NCBI GenBank assembly: GCA_013112555.1
Contig: JABFGK010000001.1
Span: 1,090,581 to 1,154,580 of the forward strand
Length of the DNA: 64,000 bases
Origin: Planctomycetota bacterium
GTDB taxonomy: Bacteria; Planctomycetota; Phycisphaerae; Phycisphaerales; UBA5793
Reading direction: 5' to 3'
Shown one piece after another: positions 36,491-45,538 of the stretch (its first letter is position 1; every line of letters starts with the position of its first letter). The position numbers were made by a program, and so were the translations under genes. The notes beneath the pieces were generated by a model. The model was not told the DNA's origin, searched no databases, and saw nothing but the letters and a program-made list of their open reading frames with translations.

Positions 36491-37159
36491 TCAACGGTGG
36501 ACGACCATGACTTCGTTGAGGGGTTTGCGTGTGATGTCGGGGACCATGCAGTCATCGGCCGGATAGCCGACGGGAATGAGGAGGAAGGGGCGCTCGTACT
36601 TCGGGCGGTTGAGGATTTCGCAGAGGAACTTCATGGGGCTGGGCGTGTGGGTGAGGGTGGCCAGCCCGGCCAGGTGGGACGCGGCGAGGAACATGCCGGC
36701 TGCAATGCCGACGGACTCATCGATGTAGTAGACCTGCCCGCCGTCGTCGTCGTGGACGAGTTTGAAGATAACGATCAGCCAGGGGGCATCGTCGAGAAAC
36801 GGTTTATCCGAGTCGGTCCCGAGTGGAGCGAGGTCATCGAGCCAGCGTTTCGAGGCACGATGGGCATAGAACTCACGTTCCTCGGCCTCGGCGCCTGCTC
36901 GGATCTGCGATTTGAGAGCCGGATCACTGACCGCGACGAAGCGCCAGGGCTGTTTGTTGGCCCCGCTCGGGGCGGTCCCGGCGGCCCGGACGAGTTCCTC
37001 GATCAGTTCCTGTGGGACGGGCTTCGTGCTGAAGTGCCGGATGCTGCGACGTTGGGCCAGGATTCGGTTCAGATCGCGAGCGACCGTCAGCGGGTCGTCG
37101 GTCGGCCGGTATGGCGTGTGCTTTTTCATCGTCGGGGGCGTTGTATCGGGATCGCTCAT
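36491..37159 (-). CDS. Nitroreductase-family flavoprotein, iodotyrosine deiodinase-like
   Basis: A 222-residue FMN-binding protein. The N-terminal RRSIRHFSTKPVPQELIEEL and APSGANKQPWRFVAVSD bind FMN. A lid segment follows (EEREFYAHRASKRWLDDLAP). The segment LATLTHTPSPMKFLCEILNR, then ERPFLLIPVGYPADD, is most like the iodotyrosine deiodinase (IYD) branch and not the NfsB type. Known bacterial IYD homologues reductively dehalogenate halotyrosines; whether this one does is inference. The first 15 residues are a variable tail. Confidence 0.83.
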   Translation of the reverse strand: MSDPDTTPPTMKKHTPYRPTDDPLTVARDLNRILAQRRSIRHFSTKPVPQELIEELVRAAGTAPSGANKQPWRFVAVSDPALKSQIRAGAEAEEREFYAHRASKRWLDDLAPLGTDSDKPFLDDAPWLIVIFKLVHDDDGGQVYYIDESVGIAAGMFLAASHLAGLATLTHTPSPMKFLCEILNRPKYERPFLLIPVGYPADDCMVPDITRKPLNEVMVVHR

Positions 37160-37562
37160 TGGCAGGTCATCGCTTTCATTTCCGGCACCTGTTGTTGTCC
37201 AGCGTGAATATAGTCATGGATCAGGGCATCGGAACGTGTATGTCATGGGAGGGCGTGGTCTTTGGAGCACGGCGATGGCTGATTGGTTGATTAAAATAGA
37301 TATGTCAATATTGCTGTGCTTTGTGAGAAACGGCTTGAGATGGGGGCTGGAGAGGGCTCGTTGGTCTGCAGATTGCAAATGTCCTCAAAAGGCGGCTTTT
37401 TGACAGGCAGGGTGTCGTTTTGGGTGCAAGATATAGGGTGGCACGATGTGCTGACGGCTCCCAAAGCGCGCTGATTTATCAAAACAGGCAAGTCTCTCAA
37501 GTTTGACGGCGTCATACATGAAATGGCGTTGCCAACTTGCGGAACAACAGGATGCCATGCTA
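37160..37562. promoter_or_regulatory. Intergenic region with a possible promoter for the sigma factor-kinase pair
   Basis: Four hundred bases lie between divergent genes. It has an AT-rich stretch around 37281-37310. TTGATT at 37287-37292 with TATTGC at 37309-37314 (16-base spacer) is a weak sigma-70-like candidate. I see no other gene here. Short frames upstream of the chosen sigma factor start at 37563 remain open to 37503. Confidence 0.35.
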
Positions 37563-38294
37563 ATGAACGCGATGACCACCAATTTCGTCAAACGACTTCG
37601 CGACGGCGACGATGCTGCCTGGTTCGAGTTGTGGGAGGTTTTCGGACCGGTACTGCAGGCCCAGCTGACCAAGTGGGGCCGGGGCAGCGTCGGGCAGGAG
37701 ACGGTCCGGGACCTGAGCCAGGAAACGCTGGCTGCCCTGAGCAAGTCGATCGAGCGGTATGACCCGTCTCGCGGGGCCAGGTTCAGTACCTGGCTGTTGT
37801 CGATTGCCCGGCATGTGCTGGGTGATGAGTTGGATCGTCGCAGTGCGTTGAAGCGTGGCGGCGGGGCGCGAGCGACCTCGCTGGACGAGTCGTTCATGGG
37901 GCAGGCCCCGTGGGCGGAAGCGGACGAGAACTACGAGCGGATGGTGTTTCGTGCGAAGGTGCATGCAGCCATTCGCAAGGTTGAAGGGGAAGCGGACTTC
38001 GTGGCGTTCCAGGTGTACCGGATGCGTGTATTCGATGGAACGAGCGGGAAGGACGTGGCTGCGCAGTTGGGGATTTCCGAGCCGACGGTGAGCCGGTATC
38101 TGGCCAAGGTACGGAGTGCCTTGCGTCGTCGGTTGGCAGAGGTTGTGAGTCTGTACAGTTTTACGGACGAGGAAGCGCGCGAAGCGGAGGATGCGGGTCT
38201 GTATGGGAACGATGTGCTGTTTGATGAAGCATTGGCTGACATTTACCATCAGCAGACTCAACTCAGGACAGGGATGGACAGTAGCAGCTTTTAG
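37563..38294 (+). CDS. ECF-type RNA polymerase sigma factor linked to a Ser/Thr kinase
   Basis: About 243 residues. Region 2 reads AWFELWEVFGPVLQAQLTKW, ETVRDLSQETLAALSKSIER and ARFSTWLLSIARHVLGDELD. Region 4 is DVAAQLGISEPTVSRYLAKV followed by RSALRRRLAE, a helix-turn-helix. A C-terminal extension of about 45 residues is acidic and unlike standard ECF factors. Several ATGs are possible between 37503 and 37575; I prefer 37563 because AGGA lies 10 bases upstream. A kinase gene starts 72 bases downstream on the same strand, and ECF factors controlled by such kinases are a known planctomycete theme. No anti-sigma factor is visible. Confidence 0.82.
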   Translation: MNAMTTNFVKRLRDGDDAAWFELWEVFGPVLQAQLTKWGRGSVGQETVRDLSQETLAALSKSIERYDPSRGARFSTWLLSIARHVLGDELDRRSALKRGGGARATSLDESFMGQAPWAEADENYERMVFRAKVHAAIRKVEGEADFVAFQVYRMRVFDGTSGKDVAAQLGISEPTVSRYLAKVRSALRRRLAEVVSLYSFTDEEAREAEDAGLYGNDVLFDEALADIYHQQTQLRTGMDSSSF

Positions 38295-38366
38295 CGGGCT
38301 CCCGGATGATGCGGCCGGTTTCGGATGGATGGTCGAAGCGGCAGGCACGAGATTGGAGTACAGAAG

Positions 38367-41219
38367 ATGGTTTCCGGCGTAAACATTCTGGCGATTCTGC
38401 TGGGCACGGTGGTGGCAGCCGCGCTGGCAGTGATTGTGTTTCTGTACATCCTGATCCCATTGCTCAAGGGTATCGGCTGGCTGATCGGCAGTTTCTTCTG
38501 GCTGATCGGTGCCACGGTGAAGCACATTGCGCGTTTTGTGGTGGGGATGTTCCGCGACACGTTTCGAGCGATCGGGGCGGTGCCGGCCGGCATCATCTTC
38601 ATGATTTTGTCGGTGGTGAATGTCGTGATCGGGCGGTGGAGTGCAGCCTCGCATTACGGGTCGAATGTGCAGCATGAGATCAAGACGCTGATCGGCTGCA
38701 TCTATCGGGTGGGTATCGGCCATCCGCTGCGGCTGATCGGGCTGGCACCGATGCTGGAGGGGTTGGAGCAGCGCGTGCCTAACGCGATGGCTGAGGCACC
38801 GGGTGCCGACAAGCCGAGTCGTCGTACCGGGGCGTTTGACGGGTACACCATTGTCGGCTCGCTGCCGGGCGGCGGGTCCGGCGGCAAGTTGTATATTGCC
38901 GAGCCGGTTGACCAGAAGCGTGAGACACTGATCAAATCCAACGGCGGGTGCCCTGACCGGGTGGTAATCAAGAGTTTCGCGGTGGCTGACGGTTCGAGTT
39001 TGCCGCAGATCGTTCGTGAGTCACGCGCTCTCGAGAGTGCCAAGAAGATCGGTCTCGTGCTGGAGCACGAGTTGACCGAGGAGCGCTTCTTCTATGTGAT
39101 GCCGTATGTTCCGGGCGAGAGCCTCGGCGCTGTGACCCGACAAATGCACGCTGAGACCGGCGAGGTCGGGCTGTCGGAAACGCAGACCCGCCAGGCGCTT
39201 GGGTACATTTCCGACATCCTGCACACGCTCAATACCTATCACCGGGGCGGCTTGTGGCACAAGGACATCAAGCCTGACAACATCATTATCCACAACGGGC
39301 GGGCGACTGTGGTCGATCTCGGGCTGGTGACGCCGTTGCGTTCGGCGATGACATTGACCACCCACGGGACCGAGTACTTCCGTGATCCCGAGATGGTGCG
39401 GATGGCGTTGCGTGGCGTGAAGGTGCATGAGGTTGACGGCGCGAAGTTTGACCTGTATGCAGCAGGGGCCGTGCTGTTCTACCTGATTGAGAATACGTTC
39501 CCGTCACACGGCGGGCTGAGCGTGATTTCGCGCCGGTGCCCGGATTCGGTGAAGTGGATCGTTCGCCGTTCGATGGCTGACTACAACAACCGGTACCCGA
39601 CGGTTCAGGCGATGCTGGATGACGTCGAGGCGATCCGGAATGCGGATTCGATGGCCCGTGTGAAGCCGGTCGACCTGCCGAGCATGTCGGGTCTTGACGG
39701 CAATGCGCGTGCGGCTGCAGCACAATCATTCGGCGCGAGCCCTGCGAATGCTCGCTACGCAGCCGGTGGCTGCGGCGGGTGCCCGATTCGGTCAGGGCGG
39801 CGGGCTTGGCGAGACTGCGGGTCGCCCGCAGTACGGGGCTGCAGGCGTGCGGCAGCGTGGCGGCGGTCGGCGTTCGCCGCGGATTCGAGTGATCAACTGG
39901 TGGACCGGTGCGTGTCGGCCTGACGGCGGTGGGGACGCGGTCACTCCCGAGACTCCGATGCCGGAGCGCGGTGGTCCGGACCCGACCTTGAATCAGGAGC
40001 CGGCGTTGCGTTGGCGTGATGCACGGCAGCGGGGGCCGGTCGTGATCGGGGCGGGCGCGATTCGTATTGACACGGACCAGATTCGTCGCAAGGCAGCGGA
40101 GTTGCGCGATCGCATCGTGCAGGCCGGCGGCCAGGCACGGGCTGAGGTTCAGCAGGCGGTCGATCAGGCTGCTGCTGATGTGGATCGCTCCGTGAACCAT
40201 ACCGTCGGTGCCGGCAGCCCACGTCCGCCGCGGACAGACGGTCGCCCCGGCGCGTGCAGGTTGCCAGTGCGCGCAGGCGTGCAGCGCAGATGCGTCATCG
40301 TGCCCGGAAGCGGAGTCGTTCGGCCTCTCGTGCACCGGCTGAGCATATAACTGCCGGCGTTCTCGTGGCCGGCTTAGTCGTCGCCGCGACGATCGCATTT
40401 GGTGTCCTGTGGCGCAGCGCGAGCCCGCGAGGCTTTGTGGTTCGGGGCTCCGACGGCCATGAGAAGAAGATCGTGATCGGTCCAGGGGGAGTGGCCCCGA
40501 TGGTGACGGGCCCGAGCGATCAGTCGTTTGCCGTGATGTCTGACGAAGAGTTGAGGGAGTTGGTGCAGATGGCCACCGGGGGGCTGATTGATGTGCTGCC
40601 CGATGCGGTCGACGTGACTGATGATCCTCCGTCCTCCTCGTTCCGGCTTGAGATCGGCTCGAACGGGCGCACCGTTGTGACTGCGTCCGGTGATACAGCC
40701 TCGGTAGCGGAGCCGGCCCGGGTCTCGACTGAGGCCGAGCGGTCGATCCTGGCCGAGTTGGGAATGATCAAGCAGGAACTCGATGCGAGGCTTCCCCTGG
40801 CTGCCGAGTGGCCTGTGATGATCATCAATGAGCACCCGGGTGCCATCCGTGACGAGGTGGCCAAGTCGGTCAGTGCCGGGATGCAGGTCCTGGAACAGTT
40901 GGGGTTTGCCCGTGCAGCCGAGGTCGATACCGATCTTGAAGGAGCGATCCGGCTGGCTGTGAGTGAGCATGCGGCCGACCTGATGGACCCGACCGGAATC
41001 CCGAGCGAGTTGGCCCGTGCGGAGGTGGCAGGGCGTTTGAGCGGCTCCGACAAGAACGCGTGTGACGCTTGTCTGATTTTGTGGGTGTATGCCGATCAGA
41101 CCGCCCCTGAGGGTGCTCAGAACACTCGTTTCTGGCTGGTGATGCCGGATGACGTGCCGCAGGATCTGACGCTTCGCATTGAGCGGCTGCTGAACATTCT
41201 GGTCGCAGCGATGCACTGA
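38367..41219 (+). CDS. Membrane Ser/Thr protein kinase with C-terminal sensor-like domain, two frameshifts
   Basis: The N-terminal 100 residues hold two or three hydrophobic helices. The kinase domain runs from about residue 155 to 430. It shows a weak glycine loop (SLPGGGSGGKLYIAE), the ATP lysine in DRVVIKSF, the catalytic loop GLWHKDIKPDNIIIH, DLG in place of DFG, and TEYFRDPEM. HKD replaces HRD, so it is a non-RD kinase. The first frame ends near 39923, but a second frame from about 39740 and the original frame from about 40250 encode a Gln/Arg-rich linker, a transmembrane helix (GVLVAGLVVAATIAFGVLW) and a 240-residue soluble domain. A +1 at 39745-39790 and a -1 near 40235-40255 reconcile them. 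An alternative is two separate genes. Confidence 0.72.
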
Positions 41220-41295
41220 TCGGTCCCGGCTCCGGGGTGATACCCACTTTTTATCTGCCTGATCTCTCTCGAATTGACTCCCGCATAGACTTTGT

Positions 41296-41367
41296 ACGTC
41301 GTCGCGCCTCCCGAAATGCTCGGGAGGCCGACGTATCGAGGCGTTTGAGACGTGCTGGGTACGTCGT
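41296..41367 (+). ncRNA. Potential structured leader RNA upstream of ilvE
   Basis: A perfect 8-bp hairpin (CCTCCCGA at 41307-41314, loop AATGC, TCGGGAGG at 41320-41327) is nested inside a second stem formed by TACGTCG (41295-41301) and CGACGTA (41329-41335). A second TACGTCG at 41360-41366 could pair with the same CGACGTA, so two mutually exclusive folds are possible. No T-tract follows. It sits between the kinase stop and the ilvE start. This is a fold seen by eye, not a known riboswitch. Confidence 0.35.
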
Positions 41368-41411
41368 GCCATCGGCGACTGACGCACCCCACGACTTGCG
41401 GAGGTAATCCC

Positions 41412-42395
41412 ATGCAACCGACCAGCATCAACGACCAGCGTACCGGTGCCGGCTTGGGCGGTGTCGAGCCGCGTGTCGAGCAGGCGTCAAGCGGGCAGGT
41501 CAGCGAAAGGAAGAGTGACCGTACCATGCTGCAGATCTGGATGAACGGCGAGTTCGTGCCTGAAGATCAGGCCACGGTGAGCGTGTTTGATCATGGCTTG
41601 TTGTATGGTGATGGGTGTTTTGAGGGCATCCGGGTCTACAACGGCCGCATCTTCAAACTGGATTCGCACTTGAAGCGACTGTTCCGTTCGGCAGAGAAGT
41701 TGCGGATCACGATCCCGTACACGTTGGAGGAGATGGCACACGCGTTACGGGAGGGCGTGCGGGTCAACAATGTGGTCAACGGGTACATTCGCCCGGTGGT
41801 GACGCGCGGCTACGGGAATCTCGGGCTGAACCCATTCCAGTGTGAGCGCCCGTGTGTCATCGTGATCACGGCCACGATTCAACTATATCCGCCGGCGCTG
41901 TACGAGACGGGGATGAAGGTGGTGGTGGCGAATCGGCCGCGCGTTGACAAGAAGGCGCTCGATCCGGCAGTCAAGAGTCTCAACTACCTGAACAACATCA
42001 TGGCCAAGGTTGAGTCGATTGATGCAGGCGTGCTCGAAGCGATCATGCTCAACAACGAGGGGTATGTCGCCGAGTGCACAGGCGACAACATATTCGGGAT
42101 CAAGGACGGCAAGGTGTTCACGCCTCCGGTCGATGCCGGCATCCTCGAAGGGATCACACGCAACTTCGTCATCGAACTGTGTCGGGATCTGGACATTCCG
42201 TGTGAAGAGAAGTTGTTCACGATCGACGAGTTGGTGCAGGCCGACGAGATTTTCCTGACCGGGACGGCAGCGGAGATCATGTCGGTGACACATGTTGATG
42301 AACAGCAGATCGGATCCGGCACGCCGGGCGAGGTGACGAATCGGCTTCTGGCCGAGTTCCGTCGTCGCACTGGGACGGATGCCCCGGAGGATTGA
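41412..42395 (+). CDS. ilvE: Branched-chain amino acid aminotransferase
   Basis: A class IV PLP transaminase for the last step of Val, Leu and Ile synthesis. The core begins MLQIWMNGEFVPEDQATVSV and contains FDHGLLYGDGCFEGIRVYNG, the PLP lysine in LDPAVKSLNYLNNIMAK, and the C-terminal AECTGDNIFGIKDG and FLTGTAAEIMSVTHVD. The start at 41412 has GGAGG 7 bases upstream and adds 38 polar residues before the usual N-terminus (41526, whose ribosome site AAGGA is 14 bases away). I chose the stronger site; the shorter form is possible. The enzyme lacks other ilv genes around it. Confidence 0.9.
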   Translation: MQPTSINDQRTGAGLGGVEPRVEQASSGQVSERKSDRTMLQIWMNGEFVPEDQATVSVFDHGLLYGDGCFEGIRVYNGRIFKLDSHLKRLFRSAEKLRITIPYTLEEMAHALREGVRVNNVVNGYIRPVVTRGYGNLGLNPFQCERPCVIVITATIQLYPPALYETGMKVVVANRPRVDKKALDPAVKSLNYLNNIMAKVESIDAGVLEAIMLNNEGYVAECTGDNIFGIKDGKVFTPPVDAGILEGITRNFVIELCRDLDIPCEEKLFTIDELVQADEIFLTGTAAEIMSVTHVDEQQIGSGTPGEVTNRLLAEFRRRTGTDAPED

Positions 42396-42401
42396 TTGAT
42401 C

Positions 42402-42418
42402 GATCGGCGATCCCGATC
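42402..42418. terminator. Possible bidirectional terminator hairpin between ilvE and folK
   Basis: GATCGG (42402-42407), loop CGATC, CCGATC (42413-42418) forms a 6-bp hairpin in the 41-base space between the convergent stops. A clear T-tract is lacking, so it is a weak candidate. Confidence 0.3.
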
Positions 42419-42436
42419 ATCTCAGTTTACTGTGAA

Positions 42437-42967
42437 TCAGATGGTGCGTGATTGTTCGGCTGCAGCGCAGATGCGGAGCAGTTGTGCGATGGTGCGCTGC
42501 TGTATGGGGTGGAGCAGGTCGGGGGCGATCTGTGCCAGCGGTTCGAGGACGAACAGACGCTTGTGCATTTCCGGATGGGGCAGCAGCAGATGCGGCGGGT
42601 CGTTGATGATGCGTTGATCATACAGCAGCAGATCGAGATCGATGATGCGTGATTCCCATCGCGCTCGACGGGTGCGGCCGAGGCCGGCCTCGATGTTGAG
42701 CATCGCCTCGATGAGTTGATGGGGGGGAAGCGCGGTGTTGAGCAGTGCAGCACCGTTGAGGTATCGGTATGGGGGTGGTGCATCCGTGCCGGCATCCTGT
42801 GGCAGAAGCGGTTCGGTTTCGATCAGATCGCTGACGGCCTGGACGGCGATGTCGGGGTGTTCGTCGAGTGCCTGCAGGGCTTGATGGATGGAGTCGGCCC
42901 GGTCGCCGAGGTTCGAGCCGAGGGCAATGGCAGCGTGATGTGTTTGTGGTTCGGTGGGTGTGGTCAC
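42437..42967 (-). CDS. folK: 6-hydroxymethyl-7,8-dihydropterin pyrophosphokinase
   Basis: A 176-residue enzyme of folate synthesis that adds pyrophosphate from ATP to hydroxymethyldihydropterin. Motifs are AIALGSNLGDRADSI, ETEPLL, YLNGAALLNTALPPHQLIEA, LGRTRRARWESRIIDLDLLL (usual RWGPRxIDLD) and PHPEMHKRLFVLEPL. The reading frame is open further upstream, but there it translates palindromic repeat DNA. I took the GTG at 42967 because it gives the normal family length and begins ten or so residues before the conserved start. No strong ribosome site is visible. Confidence 0.9.
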   Translation of the reverse strand: MTTPTEPQTHHAAIALGSNLGDRADSIHQALQALDEHPDIAVQAVSDLIETEPLLPQDAGTDAPPPYRYLNGAALLNTALPPHQLIEAMLNIEAGLGRTRRARWESRIIDLDLLLYDQRIINDPPHLLLPHPEMHKRLFVLEPLAQIAPDLLHPIQQRTIAQLLRICAAAEQSRTI

Positions 42968-43003
42968 GGGCAACGATAGCGAGCAGATGCGGCTGAGCCG
43001 ATA

Positions 43004-43075
43004 TCGCGGTGCTCCCACGGGCGAGACGCCCGTGCCACCTCGCGGTGCTCCCACGGGCGAGACGCCCGTGCCACT
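43004..43075. repeat. Two tandem 36-bp units with the palindrome CACGGGCGAGACGCCCGTG
   Basis: Units at 43004-43039 and 43040-43075 are identical or nearly so. Each begins TCGCGGTGCTCC and contains the hairpin CACGGGCG-aga-CGCCCGTG. They lie between the divergent-facing folK start and the fliA stop. The core matches the repeat at 35298, so the family is dispersed. It is not CRISPR: there is no spacer between the units. Confidence 0.88.
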
Positions 43076-43093
43076 GGGGGATGGTGTATCAGT

Positions 43094-43951
<858 letters not shown>

Positions 43952-44041
43952 AGGTCTGCTCCTTGACCGAATACGCAGCAATCATTGCTGCTGACCCGTC
44001 CGTGGGCCGTGGATTTAGTCAAACTATAACTTCTCTGAGCA

Positions 44042-44437
44042 TCACTGCAAGGGGCTATCGTGCGAAACTGAAGATTGCCTGTCTATTTTCTCAGGTTGAT
44101 CTTGTGTTGCGGATTGCTCAGATTGTATCTGATCGATCATGTCATTCAACGATATGTTGGAGTCGGGGATGGGGTGGGACGCTATGTATTGTTCCATTTC
44201 GCTCTGGATGGCTTTGGTGCCGAGGTACCCGATGAGCAGTCCGACGGGGTAGCTGGCGAAGAGGCAGATAATTGCACGAACGATAACCTGCTCGATTGAG
44301 TTGCCGGTCGGCAGGCCTGCCAACAGTGCCACCGTAAACGCACCAATTGCCAGGATCCCAGCCACGGTGCGTGTTGGGTCTCGACGTTTCTTCAGGTGTT
44401 CGGCTTGCGTTTGGGATGGCATGGGTGTATCGCTCAC
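44042..44437 (-). CDS. Small two-helix membrane protein between flhG and fliA
   Basis: A 131-residue protein with a GTG start. Its N-terminal 20 residues are polar and charged, then two helices follow (TVAGILAIGAFTVALLAGLP; IVRAIICLFASYPVGLLIGY), and an acidic, glutamine-rich C-terminal tail of about 50 residues (SLNDMIDQIQSEQSATQDQP). I do not recognise a family. The position inside the flagellar cluster, 48 bases after flhG, suggests a flagellar role such as an assembly or placement helper, but that is context only. Confidence 0.65.
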   Translation of the reverse strand: MSDTPMPSQTQAEHLKKRRDPTRTVAGILAIGAFTVALLAGLPTGNSIEQVIVRAIICLFASYPVGLLIGYLGTKAIQSEMEQYIASHPIPDSNISLNDMIDQIQSEQSATQDQPEKIDRQSSVSHDSPLQ

Positions 44438-44485
44438 TAGATCGGTTCAGGCAGATGGACAATCCACCTGTTGCCTCAGATTTTC

Positions 44486-45512
44486 CTACGCTTTCGTGTG
44501 ATCGGACGACGTCGCGGCCCGACGTTGACCGTTTCGGAACAGTCGGCCGAAGAATCGGGCCCAGCGCATCTGCCCGTTCCGGTTTTCAACAGAGTGGCGG
44601 TCCATCATGTGGGACAGGCGCGTCATGGCTTTACTGGCACGGCATCGTGGTTCGGCGAGCACGAAGGGGGAGCGTGCCTTGACGGCCCGGCGGACGGCAT
44701 GATCGAGTGGCACGGTGCCGGCATAGAAGAGTTCGCGTTTGAGGAATCGTCGCGCGACGAGTGAGAGTCGGGTGAAGACTTTTCGTCCTTCGCCTTCCCC
44801 CCCGGCGGCCATATTGATCAGGACGGCCAGATCGCATTCGGGGGCCCGGCGGTGGATCGTTTTGATCAGGCCGTAGGCATCGGCGATTGAGGTCGGCTCG
44901 GGTGTGGCCACGACGAGGACCATGTCAGCGAGTCGCGCGACGTTGATGACGCCGGGGCCGATCCCGGCAGCGGCATCGACCAGGAGCAAATCGGCCGCCT
45001 GCCTCAGTTCGGTGAGTGCGGCGGCAAGTCGATTGCGTTGGGAGCCGGTGAGTTCATCAAAGCCGTCAAAGCCGCCGGGGCCGGGCAGGAGTCGGAAGCC
45101 GCCGGGGCCGATGACCATGACATCATGGACGGTTCGCGCCTGCCCGTCGAGGATGTGTGACAGGTTCCATGATGAGGAGAGCCCGCACAGGACATCGTCG
45201 TTTGCCAGTCCCATGTCGGCATCGACGAGGATGACCTGGCGTCCCATTTGCGTGAGTCGGATGCTGAGGTTGACGGAGATGTTGGATTTCCCGACACCGC
45301 CTTTGCCGCTGGCAATGGCCACGATGCGTGCGCCGGTGCGCGCGGGTCGGCGATCGTGTTGCTGAGGCGTGATCCGTTGCGCTTGCATCAGGTTCCCGCG
45401 TTGTGTCGCGTTGCGGGTGCGAGGAGATCGCCGGTCCCTCATCGGCAGCGGGATCGTCGGGGTGGTGGCGGGCGAGTTGTCGCAACTGCTCAGCCTGGTC
45501 GGTGACGGTCAT
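44486..45512 (-). CDS. flhG: Flagellar number regulator FlhG (MinD-like ATPase), probable frameshift near N-terminus
   Basis: A ParA/MinD-type ATPase that works with FlhF to set flagellar number and site. The deviant Walker A is IVAIASGKGGVGKSNISVNL; later motifs are VILVDADMGLANDD and DLLLVDAAAGIGPGVINVA. Most of the protein lies in one frame from 45442, but a MTVTDQAEQLRQLARHH segment at 45512, in another frame, is the family's FlhF-activating N-terminal motif (DQAxxLR). The frame changes somewhere between 45420 and 45360 by one base. The ATG lies 26 bases after the flhF stop, so I combine both parts. Confidence 0.8.
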
Positions 45513-45538
45513 GGTCCCATCTTGCAGCAGCACGGTGG

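Noticed and set aside
43004..43075. Possible CRISPR array
   Set aside because: The two 36-bp units are directly adjacent with no spacers, contain an internal hairpin, and there are no cas genes.
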